Positions 41,818 to 50,262 of a stretch of 64,000 bases of DNA are shown here, piece after piece. The notes under the pieces are model-generated. The model ran no database searches. It was not told the DNA's origin and worked only from the letters and a program-made list of their open reading frames with translations. A program made the position numbers and the translations under genes. Position 1 is the stretch's first letter; every line of letters begins with the position of its first letter. Source of the stretch: Schumannella sp. 10F1B-5-1 (GTDB lineage: Bacteria > Actinomycetota > Actinomycetes > Actinomycetales > Microbacteriaceae); assembly GCF_006517535.1 (NCBI RefSeq), contig NZ_VHQH01000040.1:124001-188000 (forward strand). The letters are read 5' to 3'.

Positions 41818-42129
41818 GTGTTCGTGGTGGTTCTGGACTACGTCGTGCCGCTCGACGAGGTCGATGCCGCGCTGGAAGCTCACGCTGAATGGCTCGATGA
41901 GCACTACGCGACCGGCTTGTTCCTCGCATCGGGACGCCGAAGCCCTCGGGTCGGCGGCGTGATCTTCGCTGCTGGTTCTGCGGCGGCCGTCGCCGCAGCC
42001 GTCGCTGCGGACCCTTTCGCGACTCGCGGGATCGCGACGCATACCGTGATCGAGTTCCATCCGAGCCGCTTCGCTGGTGCGTTCGATTCGGCTTCCGTGC
42101 GTGAGTCGCTCGCAGCGCCTGCCGTGTGA
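41818..42129 (+). CDS. YciI-like protein
   Basis: This 103-residue ferredoxin-like-fold protein has FVVVLDYVVPLDEVDAALEA followed by HAEWLDEHYATGLFLASGRR, with the conserved His of the HxxWL motif. ADPFATRGIATHTVIEFHP is the usual C-terminal part. The family is related to muconolactone isomerases, and members act as small hydrolases or accessory proteins. GTG 41818 is preferred to GTG 41800 because TATCGT ends 6 nt before it and MFVV is the family start. Codon use is less biased to GC than in housekeeping genes. Confidence 0.85.
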   Translation: MFVVVLDYVVPLDEVDAALEAHAEWLDEHYATGLFLASGRRSPRVGGVIFAAGSAAAVAAAVAADPFATRGIATHTVIEFHPSRFAGAFDSASVRESLAAPAV

Positions 42130-42216
42130 CCGATCGGGCTGGTCGGCTGCCGCCGGTTCCGGCGTCGTCGCGGGGGCCCGTGTCGGCCAGCTGGCCGATC
42201 AGGCATGCTCGCCGGT

Positions 42217-42690
42217 TCAGAGATCGAGGCGTGCGAGCAATGCTGCGAGGGCGGCTCGCTCGGCATCCGTCAGATCCTGAAGAAGTCGATGCTCTGTCTC
42301 GAGATGATCTGGCAGCACGCGGTCGACGAGGGCCTGTCCCTGCTCCGTCAGGTCGACGAGCTTGCCGCGTCCGTCTTCCGGGTCCGGTCGCCGACGGATG
42401 AGTCCGGCTGACTCGAGCCGGTTGAGTCGCTGTGCGACGGCGCCGGTCGTGATCATCGCCTCGGCGGCGAGTTCGGCCGGCGTGAGCTGGAACGGCGGAC
42501 CTTGTCGACGGAGCGTGGCGAGGACGTCGAAAGTCGATCCGTCGATGCTGTGTTTCTTGAACGTGGTGGATAGCTCGGCGTCGACCTTCGCCGTCACGCG
42601 AGAGAGTCGACCGATCACCGCCATCGGCGAGGGATCCAGATCGGGTCTCTCCGATCGCCATTGTTCGAGGATGCGATCCACGTGATCCAT
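42217..42690 (-). CDS. MarR family transcriptional regulator
   Basis: This 157-residue regulator has a winged helix in the middle: IDGSTFDVLATLRRQGPPFQ, LTPAELAAEAMITTGAVAQR (recognition helix) and RRRPDPEDGRGKLVDLTEQG (wing with the DxRxxxxxLT pattern). Flanking helices form the dimer. MarR proteins sense phenolic or hydrophobic compounds and derepress efflux genes. It is divergent from an EamA transporter over 41 bp carrying two copies of a 12-bp motif. AAGG lies 7 nt before the ATG. Confidence 0.9.
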   Translation of the reverse strand: MDHVDRILEQWRSERPDLDPSPMAVIGRLSRVTAKVDAELSTTFKKHSIDGSTFDVLATLRRQGPPFQLTPAELAAEAMITTGAVAQRLNRLESAGLIRRRPDPEDGRGKLVDLTEQGQALVDRVLPDHLETEHRLLQDLTDAERAALAALLARLDL

Positions 42691-42706
42691 GCGTCGACCT
42701 TAGTAT

Positions 42707-42739
42707 CTTGGCGCTAAGCTAGAGTAGCTTCGTGCTAAG
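42707..42739. promoter_or_regulatory. Two MarR operator copies overlapping the EamA promoter
   Basis: CTTGGCGCTAAG (42707-42718) and CTTCGTGCTAAG (42728-42739) share CTT-n-G-n-GCTAAG and start 21 bp apart, two helical turns, so dimers would bind the same face. TAGAGT (42720-42725), the probable EamA -10, lies between them, so binding should block transcription. Confidence 0.65.
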
Positions 42740-43625
42740 CAAAATGTCGATCATCGCCATCACAGCGCTCGCGCCGACGCTGTGGGGGACCACCTACTTC
42801 GTCACGAGCACGTTCCTCCCGGCCGGGCATCCCTTGCTCATCGCGACCATGAGGGCTCTGCCGGCGGGCCTCATCCTGCTCGTGTTCGCGCGTCGGCTGC
42901 CATACGGAGCGTGGTGGTGGCGCTCCCTGGTGCTCGGCGCACTCAATATCGCGGCCTTCTTCGCGTGTCTCTTCATCGCCGCCGGACGCCTGCCGGGCGG
43001 CGTCGCCGCGGTCGTGGGCGGGATACAGCCGATTCTGGTCGCCGTCCTCGCGTCGAGACTTCTCGGCGAACGACTGAGTCGGCGTGTGATCGTGAGCGGC
43101 GCAGCTGGTGTGGTCGGAGTGGCGCTGATCGTGTTGCGTCCGGCTGCGGCTCTCGATGCGGTCGGCGTGGTCGCCGCGCTCCTCGGGGCATCATCGATGG
43201 CTCTCGGGGTGGTGCTCTCGAAGCGCTGGGCCGGCGAGGTGCCTCCGCTCGTGTCGACATCATGGCAGCTCGTCGCGGGCGGACTCATGCTCGCCGTGAT
43301 CGCGGCGCTGGCGGAGCCGCTCCCGAAGCTCCACCTCGAACCCGGCACTGTCCTCGGCTTCGCGTACCTCACCGTCGCGGGGACCGCCTTCGCCTACGTC
43401 ATCTGGTTTCGCGGGCTGGCGGCGCTGCCGGCGAGAGCGCCGTCGTTTCTGGGGCTGCTGAGTCCGATCGTCGCCCTGGCGATCGGCATCTCGATCGCGG
43501 GCGAGCGCCTCGTCGCGGCCCAGGGGTTCGGAGTCGCGCTGGTCGTCGGAGCCATTGGCGTCGCCGTGTCGGGGCGCGCGAGGCGTGCGCGGCGCGCGGA
43601 CGGGGGTGGCCTGGCCTCTCCATGA
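42732..43625 (+). CDS. EamA (DMT) family transporter
   Basis: This 297-residue protein has ten predicted helices in two EamA repeats: PTLWGTTYFVTSTFLPAGHP opens the first, and LLGASSMALGVVLSKRWAGE begins the second. RVIVSGAAGVVGVALIVLRP ends the first half. These proteins export metabolites or drugs. The GTG at 42732 is 6 nt after TAGAGT; ATG 42744 is an alternative start 12 bp later. Control by the divergent MarR protein is likely from the paired operators. Confidence 0.88.
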   Translation: MLSKMSIIAITALAPTLWGTTYFVTSTFLPAGHPLLIATMRALPAGLILLVFARRLPYGAWWWRSLVLGALNIAAFFACLFIAAGRLPGGVAAVVGGIQPILVAVLASRLLGERLSRRVIVSGAAGVVGVALIVLRPAAALDAVGVVAALLGASSMALGVVLSKRWAGEVPPLVSTSWQLVAGGLMLAVIAALAEPLPKLHLEPGTVLGFAYLTVAGTAFAYVIWFRGLAALPARAPSFLGLLSPIVALAIGISIAGERLVAAQGFGVALVVGAIGVAVSGRARRARRADGGGLASP

Positions 43626-43698
43626 GTCGCCGGCGGGAATGCCGCACAGTGACTCGGCGTTGCGCATGTCGATGCAAACGCATGAAGATGGAGCCATC

Positions 43699-44841
43699 AT
43701 GAGCGACAGCACGAACGACACCGCCGCCGGCACCGACTCGGCGGACGCCGCCGCGACCGCCGAGTCCGGCATCCCCGCCGGATTCGAGGCCGTCGAGTTC
43801 GGTCTCGGCACCTTCGGCGACGTGAGCGCCGACGACGACGGCAGCCCGGTGCCGCACGCCCAGGTCATCCGCGACGTCGTCGAGCAGGCCGTGCTCGCCG
43901 ACCGGGTCGGCGTCGACGCGATCGCGATCGGCGAGCACCACCGCGACGACTTCGCCATCACGGCGCCCGAGGTCGTGCTGGCCGCGATCGCCGCGCGCAC
44001 CGAGCGCATCCGTCTCGCCAGCGGCGTCACGGTGCTGAGCTCCGACGAGCCCGTGCGGGTCTTCGAGCGCTTCGCGACGGTGGATGCGCTGTCGCACGGC
44101 CGCGCCGAGGTGCAGCTGGGTCGCGGCTCGTTCACCGAGTCGTTCCCGCTGTTCGGCTTCCCGCTCACCGACTACGAGGTGCTGTTCGAGGAGAAGCTCG
44201 ACCTGTTCGCCCACCTGCTCAAGGAGGGGCCGGTGACCTGGAGCGGCACCGTGCGCCCGCCGCTGAGCGAGCAGGAGGTGTTCCCCAAGACCGAGTCGGG
44301 ACGCATCCGCACCTGGATCGGCGTCGGCGGCAGCCCCGAGTCGGTCATCCGCGCGGCCCGTTACGGCCTGCCGCTCATGCTCGCGATCATCGGCGGTGAG
44401 CCGATGCGCTTCGCGCCCTACGCGCAGCTCTACCGCCGCGCGCTCGGCCAGCTCGAGAGCGCGCCCCTGCCGATCGGCGTGCACTCGCCCGGCTTCATCG
44501 CCGAGACCGACGAGCAGGCCCGCGAGATCCTCTGGCCGCACTACCAGGTGATGAACGCGCGCATCGGCGCCGAGCGCGGCTGGCCGCCGATCACTCGCGA
44601 CCGCTTCGAGGCCGAGGTCGAGCACGGCTCGCTCTACGTCGGATCGCCCGAGACGGTCGCCGCGAAGATCGCCGCGACCGTGCAGGGGCTCGGCATCCAG
44701 CGCTTCGACCTGAAGTACACCTCGGGCCCGGTGCCGCACCGCCACCTGATGGAGGCCGTGCGTCTCTATGGCGAGGAGGTCGTGCCGCGCGTCAAGGAGA
44801 TCCTGGCGGCCGAGCCCACGGCCGCGCCGGCGCTCAGCTGA
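43699..44841 (+). CDS. LLM class (luciferase-like) flavin-dependent oxidoreductase
   Basis: This 380-residue TIM-barrel flavoenzyme is preceded by about 30 disordered N-terminal residues. FEAVEFGLGTFGDV is strand 1. AIAIGEHHRDDFAITAPEVV, RIRLASGVTVLSSDEPVRVF and GRAEVQLGRGSFTESFPLFG are typical of the F420/FMN bacterial luciferase family. It probably oxidises an organic substrate with a flavin supplied by a reductase. GGAG lies a few bases before ATG 43699. Its 3' end overlaps the convergent oxidase gene by 8 bp. Confidence 0.92.
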   Translation: MSDSTNDTAAGTDSADAAATAESGIPAGFEAVEFGLGTFGDVSADDDGSPVPHAQVIRDVVEQAVLADRVGVDAIAIGEHHRDDFAITAPEVVLAAIAARTERIRLASGVTVLSSDEPVRVFERFATVDALSHGRAEVQLGRGSFTESFPLFGFPLTDYEVLFEEKLDLFAHLLKEGPVTWSGTVRPPLSEQEVFPKTESGRIRTWIGVGGSPESVIRAARYGLPLMLAIIGGEPMRFAPYAQLYRRALGQLESAPLPIGVHSPGFIAETDEQAREILWPHYQVMNARIGAERGWPPITRDRFEAEVEHGSLYVGSPETVAAKIAATVQGLGIQRFDLKYTSGPVPHRHLMEAVRLYGEEVVPRVKEILAAEPTAAPALS

Positions 44842-46066
44842 ACAGGCGCTCGTCGAGCCAGCGGTTGCGCAGCTTGCCGCGCGGATCCATCCGGTCGGCG
44901 AGCGCACGCCAGTCGTCGAGGTGCGGATAGAGCGCCTCGAGGTCGCGCTGCGCCGTCAGCTTGCCCCAGTGCGGGCGCGAGCCGAGCGACACGAGCCGCT
45001 CCTCGACCTGCGGGATCAGGCGGCCGACCTCGGCCGGGTGGTGCTTCCAGGTGAAGCCGATCGTGAGCGTGTCCGTTGCGGATGCGCCGCTCAGCCACTG
45101 GGTCTCGGCCGCCGTCGTGCGGATCTCGGCCACGTGCAGGTGCGGCTCGATCGCCTCGCCGAGCTCGCGCACGAGCTCGAGCGCCTCGCGGGCGCGCGCC
45201 CGCGGCACGAACCACTCCGACTGCAGCTCGTCGCCGACGCTCGGCGTCGCGTCGATGCGGAAGTGCGGCAGCCGCAGGTGCCAGGGGCCGGGCACGCCGC
45301 CGACCTCGGTCGACGACGAGGGCTCGGCCCCCGGCTCGGCGGGCGCCACGGGCACGCGCCGGGCGCCCAGCAGCTCCTCGGGCAGCTCGCGCTCGGTCGA
45401 CTTCACGAGCGCCGAGCCGAAGTCGTCGCCGACCCAGCGGGTGAAGGCGCACACGCTGTAGGCGGCGCCGAAGAGCTCGTCGAGCCGGTCGAGCACATCG
45501 CCCCAGTGGAGGGTCTCGTAGCTGTCCTGCCGCACCTCGAAGGTCGGCAGCAGATCGAGCGTCAGGCGCGTCGCGAGTCCCAGCGCGCCGAGCGACACGA
45601 CCGCGCCGTCGAAGCCGTCGTCGCCGCGGGCGATCCGGGTCGTGCCGCCGTCGCTCGTGACCAGCTCGACCGCGCTCACCGACGCGCTGAGCGGCGGGTT
45701 CGCATCCCCCGAGCCGTGCGTGCCCGTCGCGGTGGCTCCGCCGACCGAGATGTGCGGCAGCGAACCCAGGTTCTTCAGCGCGAAGCCGGCGGCGTGGATG
45801 CGCGGCGCCACCTCGCCGTAGCGCACCCCCGCATCCACGGTCACGGTCTGCGCGTCGGGATCGAGTTCGAACACCCGCGGCAGCGCTGTCATGTCGATCA
45901 GGTCGCCCGTCGTGTCGGCGATCGAGCTGAAGCTGTGCCGGGTGCCGAGCGGTCGCAGGCCGCGGCTGGCGGCCACGATGCCGCGCAGCTGCGCGATCGA
46001 GGTCGGGCAGTGAAGTTCGCGGGCGGAGTAGACGAGGTTGCGTCCCCAGTTGAGCTCGTCGGCCAT
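44834..46066 (-). CDS. FAD-linked alditol/sugar-lactone oxidase
   Basis: This 410-residue flavoprotein has a PCMH FAD domain (about 15-180) and an ALO-type C-terminal domain. GTRHSFSSIADTTGDLIDMT contains the His that carries covalent FAD in alditol oxidases, and SLPHISVGGATATGTHGSGD is the FAD pyrophosphate loop. The C-terminal RPHWGKLTAQRDLEALYPHL holds the conserved HWGK motif. It would oxidise a polyol or aldonolactone with O2. No signal peptide, so cytoplasmic. ATG 46066 is 6 nt after TACGCT (leaderless). It is convergent and overlapping with the LLM gene. Confidence 0.93.
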   Translation of the reverse strand: MADELNWGRNLVYSARELHCPTSIAQLRGIVAASRGLRPLGTRHSFSSIADTTGDLIDMTALPRVFELDPDAQTVTVDAGVRYGEVAPRIHAAGFALKNLGSLPHISVGGATATGTHGSGDANPPLSASVSAVELVTSDGGTTRIARGDDGFDGAVVSLGALGLATRLTLDLLPTFEVRQDSYETLHWGDVLDRLDELFGAAYSVCAFTRWVGDDFGSALVKSTERELPEELLGARRVPVAPAEPGAEPSSSTEVGGVPGPWHLRLPHFRIDATPSVGDELQSEWFVPRARAREALELVRELGEAIEPHLHVAEIRTTAAETQWLSGASATDTLTIGFTWKHHPAEVGRLIPQVEERLVSLGSRPHWGKLTAQRDLEALYPHLDDWRALADRMDPRGKLRNRWLDERLFS

Positions 46067-46072
46067 GCATTC

Positions 46073-46078
46073 AGCGTA
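46073..46078 (-). promoter_or_regulatory. -10 box of the alditol oxidase-like gene
   Basis: TACGCT on the minus strand, 6 nt before the ATG. Confidence 0.5.
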
Positions 46079-46123
46079 GACAGCCGACCTCGGGCGACGC
46101 AGATCCCGCTCTCCCGCCCGCAC

Positions 46124-46129
46124 TACAGT
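46124..46129 (+). promoter_or_regulatory. -10 box of the first alpha/beta hydrolase gene
   Basis: TACAGT, 6 nt (CGGAGC) before ATG 46136. Confidence 0.5.
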
Positions 46130-46135
46130 CGGAGC

Positions 46136-47062
46136 ATGACCGCCACGGCGCCGCACTCCGACTCGCCCGCCGGGTCGGAGCAGGATCCCGCCGAGGCCCC
46201 GTCGCCCGCTCGGCGGGTGCGCCGCTGGCGTCGTCGCGGACGTCGCGGTCCCGCTGAGGAGGACCTCTACCGCACTCGCCGATACCGCGGCGCGACCTTC
46301 TTCACGAGCCGCGTCGGCCACCAGGATCTGACCGTCGTGCTGAAGCGTTTCCCCGTGCGCGAGGGTGTCGACGACGTCACCGCGCCCGTGTTCGTGCTCG
46401 TGCACGGGCTCGGCGTCTCGTCACGCTACTTCCAGCCGCTCGCTGCCGAGCTCGCGGCCGTCGGAAGGGTGTACCTCGTCGACCTTCCTGGCTACGGCGC
46501 GGCACCCGATCCGCGACGCGATGTCGGGCTCGGCGACCACGCCGACGCGCTCGGCGCCGTCATCGCGCACATCGCGGACCGGTGGCCGGCCGCGGGACCG
46601 CCGATCGTCGTCGGCCACTCGATGGGCTCCAACGTGGTCGCGCTGCTCGCGCAGCGGCAACCCGACGTCGCCGAACGCATCGTGCTCATGGCGCCCACGC
46701 TCGAACCCGTACGGCGCCGGTTCCGCTCCGCACTGGGCCGTCTGCTCGCCGATGCGCCGCGCGAGACGCCGACCGTGTTCTTCATCGCGCTGACCGATTA
46801 CCTCATCCGGTGCGGCCTGCGCTACATGCTCGCTCAGACGCCGCACCTGCTCGCCGACGAGCCCGAGCTGCGGATGCCGGATCTTCGGGCCCGCGTGCTC
46901 GTCATCTGCGGCGACCGCGACGTGATCGTCAGCGTCGCGTGGGGGCAGAAGTTCGCCGAGGGCCTGCGCGACGGCGAGTACCGGACGGTCAAGGGCCCCC
47001 ACGTGGTCATGCACACCGACCCGAGGCAGATCGCGAAGCACATCGCGGAGTGGGCGAGGTGA
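46136..47062 (+). CDS. Alpha/beta hydrolase
   Basis: This 308-residue protein has a disordered, strongly basic N-terminus (about 1-40; RRVRRWRRRGRRG). The alpha/beta-hydrolase fold follows. VFVLVHGLGVSSRYFQPLAA is the oxyanion loop, the nucleophile Ser is in VVGHSMGSNVVALLA, Asp is in VICGDRDVIVS and His in VKGPHVVMH. It hydrolyses an ester or similar bond; the substrate is unknown. GGAG lies in the 6-nt gap between TACAGT and ATG, so it may be translated either way. A related hydrolase follows 70 bp downstream. Confidence 0.9.
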   Translation: MTATAPHSDSPAGSEQDPAEAPSPARRVRRWRRRGRRGPAEEDLYRTRRYRGATFFTSRVGHQDLTVVLKRFPVREGVDDVTAPVFVLVHGLGVSSRYFQPLAAELAAVGRVYLVDLPGYGAAPDPRRDVGLGDHADALGAVIAHIADRWPAAGPPIVVGHSMGSNVVALLAQRQPDVAERIVLMAPTLEPVRRRFRSALGRLLADAPRETPTVFFIALTDYLIRCGLRYMLAQTPHLLADEPELRMPDLRARVLVICGDRDVIVSVAWGQKFAEGLRDGEYRTVKGPHVVMHTDPRQIAKHIAEWAR

Positions 47063-47132
47063 TGGCGACGTCGATGAGCGGCGAGGAGATGCGCGTCCCG
47101 TCGACAGCGCGCTCGTGGGCGGTGCGCCCGCG

Positions 47133-47825
47133 ATGACCGCCGCCTCGCCCGGCCGCCGCGTGCGCTTCCTGCTGCGCGACTACCCCTGGGCGCTGCGCGC
47201 GCGGGCGCGGGGACTCCACGTGCCGGTGCCGAGCCGCTGGGCCGAGGGCGACCGCGCGCCGATCGTGCTCATCCCCGGCGTCTACGAGACGTGGAACTAC
47301 CTCGAGGCCGTCGGCGACCGCCTGGCCCGGGCCGGGCATCCGGTCATCGCGCTGCCCTCGCTGCGCTGGAACTCGGGCCCGATCCCCGAGACGGCGACCG
47401 AGGTCTGGCGCGAGATCGTCGAGCGCGACCTGCGCGACGTCATCCTCGTGGCGCATTCCAAGGGCGGCATCATCGGCAAGCACCTGCTGGCGATCGACGA
47501 CACCGAGCAGCGCATCGACCGGATGGTGACGATGGCGAGCCCCTTCGGCGGTTCCCGCATGGCGCGGTTCATGCCGCAGCGGGCGCTGCAGGAGTTCCGC
47601 ATCGGCGACCCGCTGCTGACCGCGCTCGCCGCGGAGTCGCGCGTCAACGCCCGCATCACCTCGATCTACCCCGTCGTCGACCCGCACGTGCCCGAGGGCA
47701 GCCGACTCGAGGGCGCCGTGAACGTGCCGCTGCGCATGGCCGGGCACTTCCAGCTGCTGTTCGACGAGCGCGGCATCCAGGCCGTGGTCGACGCGGTCGA
47801 CGGCGCCGCGCGGCCCGACGTCTGA
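47133..47825 (+). CDS. Lipase-like alpha/beta hydrolase
   Basis: This 230-residue protein has IVLIPGVYETWNYLEAVGDR (oxyanion region), the nucleophile Ser in VILVAHSKGGIIGKHLLA, and MASPFGGSRMARFMP, typical of triacylglycerol lipase/PGAP1-like proteins. A late His in MAGHFQLLFDE fits the triad. The long N-terminus FLLRDYPWALRARARGLHVP may sit at the membrane face. ATG 47133 was used; GTG 47115 is an in-frame alternative. It probably shares the transcript of the first hydrolase. Confidence 0.87.
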   Translation: MTAASPGRRVRFLLRDYPWALRARARGLHVPVPSRWAEGDRAPIVLIPGVYETWNYLEAVGDRLARAGHPVIALPSLRWNSGPIPETATEVWREIVERDLRDVILVAHSKGGIIGKHLLAIDDTEQRIDRMVTMASPFGGSRMARFMPQRALQEFRIGDPLLTALAAESRVNARITSIYPVVDPHVPEGSRLEGAVNVPLRMAGHFQLLFDERGIQAVVDAVDGAARPDV

Positions 47826-47857
47826 GCGCGGGCGAGCGCGACGTCGGTGACCCGCAA

Positions 47858-47863
47858 TAGTGT
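47858..47863 (+). promoter_or_regulatory. -10 box of the DHA2 exporter gene
   Basis: TAGTGT, 6 nt before ATG 47870. Confidence 0.5.
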
Positions 47864-47869
47864 GCGGGC

Positions 47870-49240
47870 ATGACCCGAGAGCAGCGGCTGGTGCTGGCGA
47901 TCGCCGTGCTGGCGTCGTTCGTCTCCTTCCTCGACGGCACCGTCGTCACGGTCGCCCTGGCGCACATCCGCGAGGAGCTGGGCGGCGGGCTCGCGGCGCA
48001 GCAGTGGATCGTGGATGCGTACCTCATCACGCTCGGCGCCCTCATCCTGGTCGCCGGCTCGATCAGCGACGTCTACGGCCGCATCCGGGTGCTCTGGGTC
48101 GGCCTGATCGTCTTCGGCGTGACCTCGGTCGCGATCGCCGCGGCGCCGACGGTCGAGTTCCTCATCGTGGCCCGCGCGCTGCAGGGCGTGGGCGGCGCGC
48201 TGCTCGTGCCGAGCTCGCTCGCGCTCATCACCTCGACCTTCAGCGGCGCGGCCCAGTCGAGGGCGATCGGACTGTGGACCGGCCTCACGACGGTCGCGAT
48301 GATCGCCGGACCGGTGATCGGCGGCGTGTTCGTCGACCTGCTCAGCTGGCGGCTCGTCTTCCTCATCAACGTGATCCCGATCGCGGTGGTCTTCGTGCTG
48401 CTCGTGCGCCTGCACCGGCGCGACGAGCGCACGCCCGAGGCGAACGTGGATGTGCTGGGCGCCGTGCTCGGCACGCTCGGCCTGGCCGGCATCGTCTTCG
48501 CGCTCATCGAGCAGCCGAACCTGGGCTGGGGGAGCCCGCTCATCCTGGTGACCGCGATCGGCGGGGCCGCGGCGTTCATCGGATTCCTGGTGCACCAGTT
48601 CCGCGCGAAGCAGCCGATGATGCCGCCCTCGCTGTTCCGGGTGCGTGACTTCGCCTGGGGCAACCTGGCGACGACCTTCATCTACGCGGCGCTCTCGCTC
48701 AGCAGCTTCCTCATCGGCGTCTACCTGCAGCAGGGGCTCGGCGTCGCGGCGACGCTCGCCGGTCTGGCCTCGCTGCCGTCGACGATCATCATGATCGCGC
48801 TGAGCTCACGCGTCGGCGCGCTCGCCGGCCGCTGGGGCTCGCGCTGGTTCATGACGGCGGGCCCGATCCTCGCCGCGGGCGGCACGCTGCTCTATCTGCT
48901 CATCACGCCCGACTTCCACTTCGGCCGCGACTACTGGCTGCAGCTGCTGCCGGGCGTGCTCGTGTTCGGCATCGGCCTCACGCTGACCGTGTCGCCGCTC
49001 ACCTCGGCGGTGCTCGGCGCGATCGAGCCCGGCCGCTCGGGCATCGCCTCGGCGGTCAACAACGCGATCGCCCGCGTCGCCGGCCTCGTCGCGATCGCGC
49101 TGCTCTCGGTCATCGTCGGCGGCCAGCTCGACTTCGACGGCTTCCGCCGCGGGGTGATCGTCTCGGCCGTGCTGCTCGCGCTCGGCGGGGTCGTGTCGGC
49201 GATCGGCATCCGCGACCGCAAGCCGGCCGCGGTCGAGTAG
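47870..49240 (+). CDS. DHA2-family (EmrB/QacA-like) MFS exporter
   Basis: This 456-residue protein has about 14 predicted helices. Family motifs are ASFVSFLDGTVVTVALAHIR in helix 1 (motif D1), WIVDAYLITLGALILVAGSI, SDVYGRIRVLW (motif A) and LTTVAMIAGPVIGGVFVDLL (motif C of antiporters). It probably expels drugs or other hydrophobic compounds with a proton gradient. ATG 47870 is 6 nt after TAGTGT (leaderless). It lies 44 bp after the lipase-like gene but has its own promoter, and is convergent with a UbiA gene. Confidence 0.93.
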   Translation: MTREQRLVLAIAVLASFVSFLDGTVVTVALAHIREELGGGLAAQQWIVDAYLITLGALILVAGSISDVYGRIRVLWVGLIVFGVTSVAIAAAPTVEFLIVARALQGVGGALLVPSSLALITSTFSGAAQSRAIGLWTGLTTVAMIAGPVIGGVFVDLLSWRLVFLINVIPIAVVFVLLVRLHRRDERTPEANVDVLGAVLGTLGLAGIVFALIEQPNLGWGSPLILVTAIGGAAAFIGFLVHQFRAKQPMMPPSLFRVRDFAWGNLATTFIYAALSLSSFLIGVYLQQGLGVAATLAGLASLPSTIIMIALSSRVGALAGRWGSRWFMTAGPILAAGGTLLYLLITPDFHFGRDYWLQLLPGVLVFGIGLTLTVSPLTSAVLGAIEPGRSGIASAVNNAIARVAGLVAIALLSVIVGGQLDFDGFRRGVIVSAVLLALGGVVSAIGIRDRKPAAVE

Positions 49241-49250
49241 GTCTGTCGAG

Positions 49251-49280
49251 GAGGTCGGTCGAGGTCGGTCGAGGTCGAGC
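49251..49280. repeat. Short 10-bp tandem repeat between convergent genes
   Basis: GAGGTCGGTC occurs at 49251-49260 and 49261-49270, followed by the variant GAGGTCGAGC. Confidence 0.7.
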
Positions 49281-49326
49281 AGGTCGAGCGGGCGGCGCGG
49301 TCGACGTCCTGGTCGGGTTCTCGACC

Positions 49327-50136
49327 TCAGAGCCTCCCGGCGCCCGCCGCGACGAGCGCGATCACCAGCACGAGCGCCACGCCCATCACGAGCCGGAACG
49401 CCGCGCGCCCCGGCAGCGTCAGCGCGAAGGGCGCCGCGACCAGGGCGATCGCGATCGCCACGATGACGGCCGGATGCGCGCCGGCGCCCAGCAGCGCGGC
49501 CCCCGTCGCGACCAGCAGCACGGCGCAGCCGACCCGGCTGCCGCGCCGACCGAGCCGCTGGGGGAGCCCGCGCACCCCCGCCGCCCGATCGTGGTCGAGG
49601 TCGGGCAGCACGTTCGCCAAATGCGCCGCCGCGCCGAGCAGCGCCGCCGCGAGTCCGGCCCACCAGGCGGCGAGCCGCGGCTCGGCGAGCGCGCCGGTCG
49701 CGATCGTCGGCAGAGCGGCGAAGCCGGCGAGATAGCAGAGCAGGGACGCCGGGGTCGCCTTGAGCAGCAGGTCGTAGGCCCAGCCCGCGACGAGCAGCAC
49801 GCCGGCGGCGAGGAGCGTGAGCGGCGACACGAGCGCCGCCAGGGCGAGGGATGCCGCAGCCAGCACCAGCGCGACGATCAGCGCCGTGCGGCGGCCGACG
49901 GCGCCGGCCGCGATCGGCTTGTCGCGGCGGCCGGCGGCACGGTCGCGGGGCGCATCCACGACGTCGTTGGCGATGCCGATCGACAGCTGGTTCGCGAGCA
50001 CGGTCGCCGCCACGAGACCGACATCGAGCGGTGCCGCTCCGGCGGCCGCCGCGAGTCCTGCCGCCACCGCGGTGACCACGACGGTCGGGCCCGGATGGCT
50101 CGACCGCAGCAGCGCGAGCGGGGCGGCGGCGGGCAT
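49327..50136 (-). CDS. UbiA family prenyltransferase
   Basis: This 269-residue membrane protein has about nine helices and two Asp motifs that bind Mg-diphosphate: NQLSIGIANDVVDAPRDRAA (NDxxDxxxD) and LPDLDHDRAAGVRGLPQRLG. The family attaches isoprenoid chains to aromatic acceptors, for example in menaquinone synthesis or lipid modification; this short divergent form cannot be assigned. ATG 50134-50136 is 6 nt after TACGCT, which decides it over a longer in-frame start 90 bp upstream. Confidence 0.9.
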   Translation of the reverse strand: MPAAAPLALLRSSHPGPTVVVTAVAAGLAAAAGAAPLDVGLVAATVLANQLSIGIANDVVDAPRDRAAGRRDKPIAAGAVGRRTALIVALVLAAASLALAALVSPLTLLAAGVLLVAGWAYDLLLKATPASLLCYLAGFAALPTIATGALAEPRLAAWWAGLAAALLGAAAHLANVLPDLDHDRAAGVRGLPQRLGRRGSRVGCAVLLVATGAALLGAGAHPAVIVAIAIALVAAPFALTLPGRAAFRLVMGVALVLVIALVAAGAGRL

Positions 50137-50142
50137 GCGGTC

Positions 50143-50148
50143 AGCGTA
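50143..50148 (-). promoter_or_regulatory. -10 box of the UbiA gene
   Basis: TACGCT on the minus strand, 6 nt before the ATG. Confidence 0.5.
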
Positions 50149-50248
50149 GGCGGCGCGGTCGATCTCGCGGCGCGAGCGGCGCGCGCGACACAGCCGGCAC
50201 TCGGCCCGCGCCGGGCGCGGCTTCACCTGTCGCTCAGCCCCGCGCGAC

Positions 50249-50254
50249 TACTCT
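50249..50254 (+). promoter_or_regulatory. -10 box of the 160-residue hypothetical gene
   Basis: TACTCT, 8 nt before ATG 50263. Confidence 0.5.
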
Positions 50255-50262
50255 GAATCCCG

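Noticed and set aside
43555-43698. Extended N-terminus for the LLM oxidoreductase
   Set aside because: The extension overlaps the EamA gene and is Arg/Gly-rich; ATG 43699 has a ribosome site and matches the family.
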